Assembly (NCBI RefSeq): GCF_014217625.1
Contig: NZ_CP043642.1
Coordinates: 1-64,000, forward strand
Direction of reading: 5' to 3'
DNA: 64,000 nt
Source of the DNA: Leifsonia shinshuensis
GTDB taxonomy: Bacteria > Actinomycetota > Actinomycetes > Actinomycetales > Microbacteriaceae
The position numbers and the translations under genes are program-made. Each line of letters begins with the position of its first letter. The stretch's first letter is position 1. The notes under the pieces were generated by a model. That model saw only the letters and a list, made by a program, of their open reading frames with translations, was not told where the DNA came from and did no database searches. Of the stretch, positions 9,685-18,230 are shown piece after piece.

Positions 9685-10580
9685 ACGCCCCGGCGCCCCT
9701 TCTCTCGCAGCGGTGGGGGTACCGCCAGCACAGCTGGCGGCACCCCGCCGACGGCGGCTTCCACGCCCCGTCCTTCGACGTCGTGCGGCTGCCCGAGCAG
9801 CTCGCCCGCGAGTTCGTCACCCGACATCACTACGCGGCATCCTTCCCCGCCGCCCGGTTCAGCTACGGCCTGACAACCACCGACGACCGCCTCGCCGTCG
9901 ACGGCACCACCGTCGGCGGCCGCGCCCTGGTCGGCGTCGCGGTCCTCAGCGTCCCCATGCGCGCCAGTGTGCTGAGCAACGTCTTCCCGGAACTGCAGCC
10001 GAACATGCAGACGCTCGAGCTCGGTCGGCTCGTCCTCACCGACACCCCGGCGAATGCCGAGTCCTGGTTTCTTCGCCGCGTGTTCGAAGGAGCCGCCAGT
10101 GAGGGCATCCGCGGCGTCGTGTCCTTCTCCGACCCCATGCCGCGCACCCGCACCGTCGTCGACGAGAACGGCCGAGAGCACGTCGACGAATATAAGAACG
10201 GCCACATAGGCGTCTGCTACCAGGCTACGAACGCGCTGGCCCTCGGTCGCTCCACCCGCCGGACCCTCACCTACCTGCCGCGCCACGGCCTCGTGCTCAG
10301 CGACCGCACGCTGCAGAAGATCCGCGCGCAGGAGTCCGGCGCGGACGGCGCAGAACGTCGCCTCGTCGCCCTCGGCGCACCAGCTCGCCGCGCCAACGAG
10401 AACCCCTCCAGCTGGCTCCGTCATGCACTCCAGGAGCTGCACGTCACGCGCGTGAGACACCCGGGCAACTACCGCTACGCATGGGCGATCGGCACCCCCA
10501 GCGAGAGACGTCGCACCCGGATCGGATTGCCCCGCACTCCGTACGCGAAGCCCGACCAGGATCTCCTCGCGCTCCTCTAG
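9681..10580 (+). CDS. Mom-like DNA base-modification protein (GNAT-fold family)
   Basis: 299 aa. The pattern matches Mom-type proteins: RHHYAASFPAARFSYGL at the N-terminus, a strand LVGVAVLSVP, then LELGRLVLTDTPANAESWFL, a VVSFSDPMPRTR segment, and HIGVCYQATNALALGRS near 175-190. Phage Mu Mom converts adenine to a carbamoylmethyl form that blocks restriction. If the same chemistry holds here, the plasmid DNA would be hypermodified. The gene starts within the methyltransferase stop (ATGA). The Arg-rich C-terminus (about 245-299) is specific to this protein. Family membership was judged by motif only. Confidence 0.62.
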   Translation: MNAPAPLLSQRWGYRQHSWRHPADGGFHAPSFDVVRLPEQLAREFVTRHHYAASFPAARFSYGLTTTDDRLAVDGTTVGGRALVGVAVLSVPMRASVLSNVFPELQPNMQTLELGRLVLTDTPANAESWFLRRVFEGAASEGIRGVVSFSDPMPRTRTVVDENGREHVDEYKNGHIGVCYQATNALALGRSTRRTLTYLPRHGLVLSDRTLQKIRAQESGADGAERRLVALGAPARRANENPSSWLRHALQELHVTRVRHPGNYRYAWAIGTPSERRRTRIGLPRTPYAKPDQDLLALL

Positions 10581-10587
10581 CCGCAGG

Positions 10588-10604
10588 GCCGGCCCCGGGC
10601 CGGC
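10588..10604 (+). terminator. Hairpin closing the DNA-modification operon
   Basis: A compact GC dyad GCCGGCCCCGGGCCGGC starts 7 nt after the stop codon. There is no T-tract, so termination efficiency cannot be judged. Confidence 0.4.
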
Positions 10605-10626
10605 GTGAAGGCAGGCTCCGCCGCCC

Positions 10627-10698
10627 TCACACTCCCGTGGCCGAGGCGAGCGCCGCGACGACCAGCTTGACGAGGAACGGGACGGGTAGCCGGAGCAT
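10627..10698 (-). CDS. Possible 23-aa hydrophobic peptide
   Basis: A tiny leftward frame, MLRLPVPFLVKLVVAALASA followed by TGV, would form one membrane helix. TTGACA lies upstream on the same strand at 10834-10839 in the far repeat arm and at 10736-10741 in the near arm. The near box stands 16 bp from TAGTAC, a plausible promoter. No convincing ribosome site precedes the ATG. Offered only because the promoter-plus-hydrophobic-peptide layout resembles type I toxins. Confidence 0.18.
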   Translation of the reverse strand: MLRLPVPFLVKLVVAALASATGV

Positions 10699-10731
10699 CG
10701 AGAGGGGGAATCGTACTAGCGGCCGCTCTCC

Positions 10732-10843
10732 GCCTGTCAAGGGCCGCTCCCTCCCCTGCACCTCCAGATGGTCGGGGAAGGTGCTCCGCACCTGCGATCC
10801 AAGACTCGTCCGCGCTGGGGGTCGGTCGGAACCCTTGACAGGC
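10732..10843. repeat. Perfect 12-bp inverted repeat with an 88-bp spacer
   Basis: GCCTGTCAAGGG (10732-10743) and CCCTTGACAGGC (10832-10843) are exact reverse complements. Both arms contain a TTGACA box, one facing left and one right, so the pair may be two diverging promoters or a protein-binding dyad. The 10581-10926 gap otherwise holds a small hairpin (GGTGC-TCC-GCACC) and the possible 23-aa peptide. Confidence 0.5.
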
Positions 10844-10926
10844 TCCGGCGTCCGCCAAGTCGGTCCCCTTATTCGATGATCCGCCCACCTCTGATTCCGC
10901 GGACACCTAACGAAAGGGAAGAACCG

Positions 10927-11025
10927 ATGAACACGCAGAACACCACCAGCAGCTTCGACCAGATCGGCGGCTACGAGGTCCCCGTCGACCCCATGGACCT
11001 GCTCGGCTGCGACTCCTGCCAGTAA
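10927..11025 (+). CDS. 32-aa CDxCQ-tail mini-protein, copy 1
   Basis: 32 aa starting at ATG 10927 with AAAGGGAAG upstream. The last 18 residues, GYEVPVDPMDLLGCDSCQ, match the tail of a second mini-protein at 35055-35186 (GYQVPVDPMDQLQCDGCQ) at 14 of 18 positions. The upstream parts are unrelated and low-complexity. The conserved tail ends in a CxxC pair directly before the final Gln, which could bind a metal or react as a dithiol. The next gene begins 34 nt later. Two independent copies in one window argue that it is a real gene. Function unknown. Confidence 0.72.
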   Translation: MNTQNTTSSFDQIGGYEVPVDPMDLLGCDSCQ

Positions 11026-11059
11026 GTCCAGCACCAGCTCACCGCGAGAGGAGAAGACG

Positions 11060-11605
11060 ATGACCCGCTACACGCCGACCGAGATCCTGCAAGCCGGGAT
11101 CGACCAGACGCGCGAGACATTCGCCGACCTGTACGTCGCCACCGACCGCGCCCGCAAGGCGATCGACTTCCACTGGCACCGAGTGAACGTGGACGCTGCA
11201 GTCCAGCCGATCGACGGCGAAGAGCGCCTGCCGGAGCACGCCGCCGGCGCTGGCTTCGGCAACGAGCTCGCGCTCCCCGCCCGCCCCGTCGACCTGACTC
11301 GTCTCACCGACGCCGGCCTCGCCCTGTTCGCGATCGGCGCGCGCATCGCCCTCCTCGAGCGCGACGAGCTGACCAAGGAGCACGAGCGACTCACCCAGCA
11401 GCTGCACTGGGCACGTACCTCCCCCGCAAACGACGAGTGGCGTCGCTACGTCGCCGCCCTGATCCGCAACCACGAGGCCTACCTCCACCGCCAGCAGCCT
11501 CGGGTCTCGACCCCCGTTACCCCGTCGGCATGGGCGGTCCGCGTCCCCGGCACCGACACCATCCTCCCCGCGGTCCCCCAGCACACGCTGCCCGCGGCCG
11601 CCTAG
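11060..11605 (+). CDS. Hypothetical helical protein
   Basis: 181 aa, ATG with GAGAGGAG upstream, 34 nt after the mini-protein. Mostly alpha-helical and charged (an ATDRARKAIDFHWHRV segment, then LLERDELTKEHERLTQQLHW), with a Pro-rich tail. No signal peptide, membrane segment or cysteines. It probably shares a transcript with the mini-protein and the next gene. Confidence 0.65.
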   Translation: MTRYTPTEILQAGIDQTRETFADLYVATDRARKAIDFHWHRVNVDAAVQPIDGEERLPEHAAGAGFGNELALPARPVDLTRLTDAGLALFAIGARIALLERDELTKEHERLTQQLHWARTSPANDEWRRYVAALIRNHEAYLHRQQPRVSTPVTPSAWAVRVPGTDTILPAVPQHTLPAAA

Positions 11606-11632
11606 ACCTCACACACCTCGAAAGGAACCCTC

Positions 11633-12268
11633 ATGGCCACCACGAACGACGCAACCTGGCTCCAGCGCAAGCTCACCGAGCTCTGCCCCAACATCACCAT
11701 CACCGTCACCCGCGACGCGCAGAACAACCTCGTCGCCACCGGCAGCAGCACCCTCGGCTCGTTCACCGAACGCAGCGCCGACCACGACGTCGACACCCGC
11801 GACGAGTTCTACAACGCCGTGCGCGGATACTTCCTCGACCTCGACCACGACACCGCCCGCGCCGCCGTCAAGGCGGCCGTCCCGGAACTGCCCTACCCGA
11901 CTGTCCCACTGACCGGCGCGGAGCCCTCAGGCATCACCAGCCCAGACGCCGACAACGGCGTCGACTACATCGGCTGCGGAGCCACCGAGTGCGCCGGCGA
12001 CTGGGACGTCTCATACCTCGCCGCAGACGGCCACCTCTGGGACAGCCGACGAATCGACGAGGCCGAAGAGAACGACGTCCTCGCTGGCTACACGGTCTGC
12101 AACCACTGCGGCCGCGTCTACCCCAACGCGCACCGCTACCAGGGCCCGCTGCCTACCGTCGCCCGCATCGACGTCACCACCGATACCTGGCTCGACGCGC
12201 TCGACCTCTACAACCACCGCACCTTCGCCACGCAGCCCACCCGCCCCGCCAACCAGGAGGAGCAGTGA
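11633..12268 (+). CDS. Hypothetical protein with a four-cysteine cluster
   Basis: 211 aa, ATG with GAAAGGA upstream. The middle has IGCGATECAGDWDVSYLA and then CNHCGRVYPNAHRY, which together could hold a zinc ion. The CNHCGRVY box resembles CADCGRVY in the gene at 6701, so these plasmid proteins may share a zinc-ribbon ancestor. It is the last gene before a strong bidirectional terminator. Confidence 0.65.
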   Translation: MATTNDATWLQRKLTELCPNITITVTRDAQNNLVATGSSTLGSFTERSADHDVDTRDEFYNAVRGYFLDLDHDTARAAVKAAVPELPYPTVPLTGAEPSGITSPDADNGVDYIGCGATECAGDWDVSYLAADGHLWDSRRIDEAEENDVLAGYTVCNHCGRVYPNAHRYQGPLPTVARIDVTTDTWLDALDLYNHRTFATQPTRPANQEEQ

Positions 12269-12290
12269 CCGCAGCCTGACCCAGGCAACG

Positions 12291-12335
12291 ACGAAGCGGC
12301 GGGGAGAACCAAGTCGGTCCTCCCCGCCGCTTCGT
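12291..12335. terminator. Strong bidirectional terminator
   Basis: A perfect 16-bp stem (ACGAAGCGGCGGGGAG against CTCCCCGCCGCTTCGT) with a 13-nt loop lies between convergent genes ending at 12268 and 12355. It can serve both directions. Confidence 0.82.
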
Positions 12336-12354
12336 GGTGAGCGTGGTCCGATGC

Positions 12355-12831
12355 TTACGCGGCGACGTGCTCGCCGTCGCCCTCAGACTCGAACGACTCC
12401 TCCGCAGGAGCCTGCGACGTCACGACATTGGGCCACGACGGCCCCGCAACATCCGACGCCGGCTGTCCCCCCGCTGGCGCTCCCGCGGCCGGCGCCGCGT
12501 CGACCAGCTTCGACAGTCGGGTGACCTCAGCCGTGCTGATGCCCAGCAGGTCCGCGATGGTCGCGACCGTCTCCAACGAGCGCAGCTCCGCGATCACCTT
12601 CCCCTGCTGCAGCTCGAGCGCGCTCTGCTGCGCGTCGAACTCCCGCATGGCCTCCTCGCGCTGCGCCGCGAGCTGATCGAGCTTGTCCAGCGACAGGTAG
12701 TACGCCGTCGCCGCATCCTCGATGCGGGCTTCCTTCTTCTTCTGCTCCTCCAGCTGAGCCGCACGCGCGGCACGCGCGCGCTCCCGAGCGAGGGTGGAGG
12801 CGGACTTGGGCTTCGTGGTCTTTGCCGACAT
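12355..12831 (-). CDS. Coiled-coil/HTH protein divergent from the relaxase
   Basis: 158 aa. A Lys/Arg/Ala-rich N-terminus (ARERARAARAAQLEEQKKKE) leads into a long helical region. A helix-turn-helix-like segment, ATIADLLGISTAEVTRLSKL, follows near residues 95-115, then a Pro/Ala/Gly tail. ATG 12831 is chosen over the GTG six bases upstream because AAGGAG is correctly spaced for it. Facing away from the relaxase across the candidate oriT, it is placed like a relaxosome accessory or DNA-binding factor, but that role is inferred from position only. An inverted repeat TGCTCAA-7-TTGAGCA (12859-12879) upstream may be its operator. Confidence 0.65.
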   Translation of the reverse strand: MSAKTTKPKSASTLARERARAARAAQLEEQKKKEARIEDAATAYYLSLDKLDQLAAQREEAMREFDAQQSALELQQGKVIAELRSLETVATIADLLGISTAEVTRLSKLVDAAPAAGAPAGGQPASDVAGPSWPNVVTSQAPAEESFESEGDGEHVAA

Positions 12832-13194
12832 GGGCACACTCCTTCATCGAGTTGTCCATGCTCAACCTCCACTTGAGCACCTAACGCCGCGATTCTATCC
12901 GCCCGCCGGCCCTCGCCGCAGGCGGCGCACCACTTCCAGCACGAAGGGACCCCGCGTACCGAACAGCCCAGCAACCACCAGCCAGCACCACCAGCAACTC
13001 ACCCTCCAGAGCAGCCACCACCAGAGCAACAGTCAATCGCCGAGTCATGCGATACCCGACCTCAGAGCAGCGACCAACTACACTGAGACACCAGAAACAA
13101 CACACCTCTTGCACTAGCAGTGTGCGGAACGGCCAAGCAGGAGCAAAAGGGCTGATAAGCCCGGGAATCTGATCCGAAAGGAGGGCGGCTGCCG
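12832..13194. other. Candidate oriT / relaxase control region
   Basis: A 363-bp gap between divergent genes. From about 12950 to 13110 the top strand is strikingly C/A-rich and G-poor, with many CCAGCA/CCACCA near-repeats, unlike the surrounding coding DNA. A short hairpin GGGCT-GATA-AGCCC (about 13149-13162) stands just before the relaxase ribosome site. Conjugation origins usually lie beside MobF relaxase genes, so this is the best oriT candidate here; no nic site could be identified by eye. Confidence 0.4.
12881..13048 (-). CDS. Possible 55-aa membrane peptide
   Basis: The leftward frame gives MTRRLTVALVVAALEGELLV followed by more hydrophobic residues and a basic tail, so one membrane segment is possible. 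No clear ribosome site was found, and it covers the candidate oriT. A weak call. Confidence 0.2.
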   Translation of the reverse strand: MTRRLTVALVVAALEGELLVVLAGGCWAVRYAGSLRAGSGAPPAARAGGRIESRR

Positions 13195-16100
13195 ATGATG
13201 ACAGTCCACGTCCTCCACGCCGGAGACGGGTACACCTACCTCACCCGGCAGGTCGCTTCCCATGACCAGACACGCAAGCGCGGCGAAGACCTCACCGATT
13301 ACTACACCGCCGAGGGCAACCCCGCCGGCGTCTGGTTCGGTAAGGGGGCGGCCGCGCTCGGAATGTCGGGAGAGGTCTCCGAGGAGCAGATGAAGGCCCT
13401 GTTCGGTGAGGGGCTGCGCCCGGACGCGGACGAGTTCATCAAGGCGAAGATTGCCGAAGGGATGAGCGCCAAGGAGGCGCACGCGGCCGCCCGGTTGGGG
13501 CGGCGCTTCATGGTGCCGCAGACCGGCACGGACGAGTGGGCGAAGATGGTCGGCGCCGCGTACCGCGAGTTCCGCACCGCCCACGGCCGCGTTCCCGAGC
13601 CGGGCGTCGAGCGCGATCTGATCCGCTGGGACCTCGCCACCAGCCACCTGCAGGAGCAGCTGGGCCGGGCGCCGAAAGATGCCGAGGTCTCCCGGTTCCT
13701 TGCCACGATCGGCAAGCAGGACCGCCAGCCGGTCGCCGGATACGACCTGGTCTTCACCCCTTCCAAGAGCTTTTCCGTGCTCTGGATCCTGGCCGACAAG
13801 GAACGCTCCCAGCAGCTGCACGAGATCCACAACGACGCGGTCCGCATGACGCTCAACTGGATCGAACAGGAGGCCGGTAAGACCCGCGTCGGTGCCGGCG
13901 GGGTCGCCCAGATGGACACCCACGGGCTCACCGTCACCATGTTCGAGCACTTCGATTCCCGATCCGGTGACCCCAACCTGCACACCCACGCAGCCGTCTC
14001 CACCAAGGTCCAAGGCGTCGACGGCAAGTGGCGCAGCTTGGACGGACGCATCCTCCACAACCTCGGTGTCGCGGCCTCCGAGCGGTACAACATGCTCGTC
14101 CAGGTGCTGTCCATGCAGCGCCTCGGGCTGGCCTGGACCGACACCAGCCGCGGCCGCGACAAGCGCCCTGTGCCGGAGATTGCGGGTGTCGATCAGAACC
14201 TCTGCCGGGCGCGCTCCAGCCGCCGCGTCGCCATCGAGGACGAGTACGCCAAGCTCGTCAAGGAGTACGTCACCACGCACGGCCACACTCCCCCGCGCAA
14301 GGCGCAGCAGGCCATGTTGGAGAAGGCGAACCTCGCCACACGCGAAGCCAAGGACCAGCTGCGCAGCCTGGACGAGATTCGCGAGACGGAAGCCCAATTC
14401 GCCGAACAGTACCTCGGCGTCGGCGGTACGCAGGCCATGCTCGACGACGCATTCAGCGCCGCCGACATCGGCGAACGCGCCCGCCTCCTGGAGCCGATGG
14501 ACCTCGACCAGGTCGCCGAGTACGTCCTGCGGAGCGTCGAGAGCTCGCGCACCACCTGGCGCATCGACCACCTTGAAGCCGAAGCCAACCGCGCCGTCGC
14601 CGCCTACTTCACGACTCACCCGGAACTCGACCCACTCGCCTTCCGGGATGCCCTCCTGCAGCGCGCCGTCGACCTCTCAGTACGGCTGACCGCAGATGAT
14701 CCGAACCCGGTCCCTGCGGCGCTGCAGCTCGCCAACGGGTCCTCCATCTACCGCCTCTACCGCGGTGAGACCTACACGTCGCAGCGCATCCTCGATACGG
14801 AAGAACGCCTCGTCCAGGCTGCGCAGACCACCGCCGGATTCCGCGTCCCCGAGGACGTATTCGACGCGACCCTCGCGGAGGTGAACGCCGCCCAGATCGC
14901 CGCAGGCAAGTACGCGCTCGACCCAACCCAGGCCGCACTCGCACGTCACTTCGCTACCAACGGTGGACTGATCGACATCGGAATCGGGCCCGCGGGAACC
15001 GGCAAGACCACCTCCATGCGCGCGTTCGCTCGCGCCGTCGAGGCCGCTGGCGGCCGCGTGCTCGCCGTCGCGCCCTCGGCCGCGGCATCGACAGTCCTGG
15101 CGGAGGAGATCGACGTCGAGGCCGACACTGCTGACAAGCTCATCCAGATCCACACCACCGGAACGCCCGAGCAGCGCGCCAGCGACCGGTACCGGATCGA
15201 CGCCAACACCGTGCTTCTGATCGACGAGGCAGGCATGGCCAGCCTTCCGATGTACGCCAAGCTCCTGGACCTCGCTGAAGCGCACGGAGCCAGCATCAAG
15301 GCGCTCGGCGACTACCAGCAGCTCGCCGCCGTCGAAGCCGGCGGCACCCTGCGGCTCCTCGATAAGACAGTCGGGGCGGTCGCGCTCGAACACGTCTACC
15401 GGTTCGTCGACCAGGACGAAGCCGCCGCGACCCTGCGTCTCCGCGACGGCAAGGAGTCCGCACTCGACTTCTACGTCACCCGCGGCCGCACGCACGGCGG
15501 TCTCCGGATGACGCTGCTGGAGGACATCTACGACGCCTTCCTCCGCGACGAAGCCGAGGGCAAGGAAGCGCTCATGCTGGCGGCCACCAATGAGGAAGTC
15601 GTCGCCCTCTCCGCCCGCGCCCGCATCGACAAGATCGCGGCCGGAACCGTCTCGGCCGAAGGCCCAACCCTGCACGACGGCAACCGCGCCGGCGTCGGCG
15701 ACAGGATCGTCACCCGCGACAACAACCGCCGGTTGCGTGCCAACCAGGGCAAGGACTTCGTCGCCAACGGTGACCTCTGGCATGTCCTCGAAGTCGGCGA
15801 CGACGGCTCGCTGAAGGTCAAGAGCATCCGCCACGACGGCGTGGTGACCCTCCCGGCCTGGTACGTGGCCGAGCACGTCGAGCTGGGCTACGCCACCACC
15901 GTCAACCGCTCCCAAGGCATGACCGTTGACACCACCCACACGATGATCGACCCGGATGGAACCGCCCGCGAACAGCTGTATGTGGCGGCGACGCGCGGCC
16001 GCCAAGGCAACCACCTGTACGTGATCACCGACGACACTCTGGCCGCCGACGGTCACAGCCCTGACCGCGACAAGGACTCCATCCTTCACGGCCTCGAACG

Positions 16101-16965
16101 GGTCCTCGCCCGCGAACAGGCAGAGCTCTCCGCCACCGAGACGCTGGAGCAGGAGCAGGAAGCAGCTAACTCGCTGCAGCGGCTCGTGCCGGTCTATGAG
16201 GACGCCAACGTGCGCGTCCTCGGCGAAATCACCAAGATGAAGATGGAGATCATCGTGCGCAGCGTCCTGGACCGCGACGCGGCCAGCCGCATCACTGACG
16301 ACCCGGCATGGGCGACTCTTGCCGAACGTCTTGCCGCGCACGAAGCACGGGGGTCGGACGTGCGAGCGCTCCTTCGCGACGCCACGGCGACCCGGGAGAT
16401 CGACGGCTTCAACGAAGCTCGTTCGCTGGCTAAGGTGCTCCACTACCGTGTCGGCGACCCCGCCGGCGCACCCACCATCGAACTGCCGTCGTGGATCACC
16501 CCGCCGCCGGGAAGTGTGGGACACGATCCGACGGTGCGTGACTGGGTGAACGAGCAGGCCGACCTGATCGCGAACCGCATTCACACGCTCACTGAACGTG
16601 TGGAAGCTGCGCGGCCTGTGTGGATGGAGTCGCTTGGGTACGCTCCGGAGGACAGCGCACAGCGGGCGCTCTGGCGGCGCAACCTGGCGCGCATCGTCGC
16701 CTACCGCGACTTCCACCACATCACCGTCGACACTCCCATCGGGCCGCCGCCTGCTCATGACGACCCGGCTTACGCGGATGCCGTCGCCGCGCTCCGCGCG
16801 CTCCGCGGCACCGCAGCGACCGCGCCTTCGGACGCGGCACCGACTCCTCCGACGGCTACACCACTCTCCGACCGCGTGGGCGAGATAACAGCTGAGCCCT
16901 CCCGGCAGACGCTTGCCGACGTCGTCGACGAGAACACCCGAGAGCGCCGGGAGCGCCAAATCTGA
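13195..16965 (+). CDS. MobF-family conjugative relaxase-helicase
   Basis: 1,256 aa, the TraA/TrwC-type enzyme that nicks oriT and unwinds the transferred strand. The N-terminal relaxase begins VHVLHAGDGYTYLTRQVA, with candidate catalytic tyrosines Y13 and Y15, and has the metal-binding histidine cluster in NLHTHAAVSTKV (about 260-270). The C-terminal RecD-like helicase has Walker A GPAGTGKTTS (about 598-607), LLIDEAGM (about 674) and TVNRSQGMTVDTTHTM (about 902). Start at ATG 13195 (or 13198), with AAGGAGGG 9 nt upstream. It works with the VirD4 coupling protein at 25535-27223. A coiled tail of about 300 residues follows the helicase. Confidence 0.9.
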   Translation: MMTVHVLHAGDGYTYLTRQVASHDQTRKRGEDLTDYYTAEGNPAGVWFGKGAAALGMSGEVSEEQMKALFGEGLRPDADEFIKAKIAEGMSAKEAHAAARLGRRFMVPQTGTDEWAKMVGAAYREFRTAHGRVPEPGVERDLIRWDLATSHLQEQLGRAPKDAEVSRFLATIGKQDRQPVAGYDLVFTPSKSFSVLWILADKERSQQLHEIHNDAVRMTLNWIEQEAGKTRVGAGGVAQMDTHGLTVTMFEHFDSRSGDPNLHTHAAVSTKVQGVDGKWRSLDGRILHNLGVAASERYNMLVQVLSMQRLGLAWTDTSRGRDKRPVPEIAGVDQNLCRARSSRRVAIEDEYAKLVKEYVTTHGHTPPRKAQQAMLEKANLATREAKDQLRSLDEIRETEAQFAEQYLGVGGTQAMLDDAFSAADIGERARLLEPMDLDQVAEYVLRSVESSRTTWRIDHLEAEANRAVAAYFTTHPELDPLAFRDALLQRAVDLSVRLTADDPNPVPAALQLANGSSIYRLYRGETYTSQRILDTEERLVQAAQTTAGFRVPEDVFDATLAEVNAAQIAAGKYALDPTQAALARHFATNGGLIDIGIGPAGTGKTTSMRAFARAVEAAGGRVLAVAPSAAASTVLAEEIDVEADTADKLIQIHTTGTPEQRASDRYRIDANTVLLIDEAGMASLPMYAKLLDLAEAHGASIKALGDYQQLAAVEAGGTLRLLDKTVGAVALEHVYRFVDQDEAAATLRLRDGKESALDFYVTRGRTHGGLRMTLLEDIYDAFLRDEAEGKEALMLAATNEEVVALSARARIDKIAAGTVSAEGPTLHDGNRAGVGDRIVTRDNNRRLRANQGKDFVANGDLWHVLEVGDDGSLKVKSIRHDGVVTLPAWYVAEHVELGYATTVNRSQGMTVDTTHTMIDPDGTAREQLYVAATRGRQGNHLYVITDDTLAADGHSPDRDKDSILHGLERVLAREQAELSATETLEQEQEAANSLQRLVPVYEDANVRVLGEITKMKMEIIVRSVLDRDAASRITDDPAWATLAERLAAHEARGSDVRALLRDATATREIDGFNEARSLAKVLHYRVGDPAGAPTIELPSWITPPPGSVGHDPTVRDWVNEQADLIANRIHTLTERVEAARPVWMESLGYAPEDSAQRALWRRNLARIVAYRDFHHITVDTPIGPPPAHDDPAYADAVAALRALRGTAATAPSDAAPTPPTATPLSDRVGEITAEPSRQTLADVVDENTRERRERQI

Positions 16966-16983
16966 CTAGTCCGGCGTCGGCTC

Positions 16984-17118
16984 TCAGGCGTCCGTGCGGT
17001 CTGTAGTCTCCCTCGGAGCTGAGTTCACCGTGGAGGCAAGGGTGTCAAACCCCTCGCGCACGAGTTCCTCCGGCGTCGCGTCGAGCGGCAGACGAAAGCG
17101 GTCGGCAATGGTGGGCAT
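16984..17118 (-). CDS. 44-aa hypothetical protein antisense to the relaxase end
   Basis: A short leftward gene starting MPTIADRFRLPLDATPEELV and ending TDRTDA, with GGGAAGG six bases before the ATG. The composition looks like a genuine small protein or the N-terminal piece of a larger one. It ends 19 bp from the relaxase stop (convergent). Function unknown. Confidence 0.4.
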   Translation of the reverse strand: MPTIADRFRLPLDATPEELVREGFDTLASTVNSAPRETTDRTDA

Positions 17119-17237
17119 GAGTAGCCTTCCCAAGGTCATGGCCCCACGAGGTGTGGAGTCCACGCCGGCATTTGCGGCGACGCTCCGACCCGATTCCGGG
17201 GCGCAGGCGCCCCCAACCGAGCCGTGCGCAACAAGAG

Positions 17238-17268
17238 ACGGCCGCTCCCCTAATCAGGGAACGGCCGT
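17238..17268. terminator. Hairpin beside the left IS copy
   Basis: ACGGCCGCTCCC (17238-17249) pairs with GGGAACGGCCGT (17257-17268), one mismatch, loop 7 nt. It stands alone between the small leftward gene and the IS, so it is probably the terminator of something disrupted by the insertion. Confidence 0.45.
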
Positions 17269-17288
17269 CGTCAGTTGAACGGGTACTA

Positions 17289-18227
17289 GAGCGTGTTGAT
17301 CAAGTGGTTTCCGGTTCTGGTTGGCGAGTCTTGAACGGTGACGCGACACGAGGTCTCTGACGAGGTGTGGGCCGTGCTGGAGCCGCTGATGCCGGTGTCG
17401 ACGGGGAGGTCTCGGCCGTGGGCGGATCACCGCTTTGCGGTCGAGTGAATGGCGTGGAAGTACCGAACCGGTGCGCCGTGGCGGGACGTGCCGGAGCGGT
17501 TCGGGAAGTGGAACTCGATCTACAAGCGGTTCAACCGGTGGGCCGAGGATGGCACCTGGGAGAAGTTGCTTGCCGAGGTGCAGTAGCAGTCCGACCCGGC
17601 GGGGAAGATCGACTGGGTCGTGTCGATCGACTCCACGATCACACGCGTGCATCAGCACGGTGCGACTCTCGCACGCACCACAGGGGCTCTGCCGAATCAC
17701 AAGAATCCGTGGTTCGAGCCGCCTGATCACGGGATCGGACGGTCTCGCGGCGGGCTGACGACCAAGGTGCATCTGGTTGCCGACGGCCGAGGCAGGCCGC
17801 TGGGCATGACCGTCACCGGCGGCAACGTTAACGACACCACGATGATGACCGCGGTGCTCGAGGACATTCGTGTCCCACGCGCTGGGCGGGGCCGGCCGAG
17901 GACTCGACCGGACCGGGTGCTCGCCGACAAGGGATACCCGTCGAATGCGAACCGCGCCTGGCTGCGCGAACACGGGATCGCCGCGACCATTCCCGAGCGC
18001 GATGACCAGATCGCCCACGGCGCAAGAGGCCGGGCCGGCCGATCGGGTTCGGTGATCAGCAGCAGGAGCGCTACAAGGGCCGAAATGTCGTCGAGCGCTG
18101 CTTCAACAGGCTCAAACAATGGCGCGGCACCGCGATGCGATCAGACAAGACCGCCCGCAACTACCGTGCCGCCATCAGCCTCGCCGCCACACTGATCTGG
18201 ATCAAGGCCGACTTGATCAACACGCCC
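17289..18227 (+). mobile_element. IS5/IS427-type insertion sequence, complete but decayed
   Basis: 939 bp. Terminal inverted repeats: left GAGCGTGTTGATCAAGT, right (complement) GGGCGTGTTGATCAAGT. They are flanked by TA on both sides (17287-17288 and 18228-18229), fitting the TA/TNA target duplication of the IS427 group. The transposase inside is broken (separate entry). The first 514 bp recur inverted at 23038-23551. Confidence 0.82.
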
Positions 18228-18230
18228 TAG
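17338..18230 (+). pseudogene. IS5-family DDE transposase, two stops and a frameshift
   Basis: Starts at GTG 17338 (TRHEVSDEVWAVLEPLMP) and shows the family signatures YRTGAPWRDVPERFGKWNSI, VVSIDSTITRVHQHGA, GGLTTKVHLVADGRGRPLG and VLADKGYPSNANRAWL. In-frame stops at TGA 17446 (from CGA) and TAG 17584 (from CAG) are both C-to-T type. Near 18020 the frame shifts, the rest being readable as ERYKGRNVVERCFNRLKQWR through to LIWIKADLINTP. It cannot make a normal transposase. IS427-group elements do use a programmed frameshift, so only the stops are decisive. Confidence 0.8.

Noticed and set aside
13114..16959. Very long leftward frames opposite the relaxase gene
   Set aside because: They are typical antisense frames of high-GC coding DNA; the relaxase on the other strand has full motifs.
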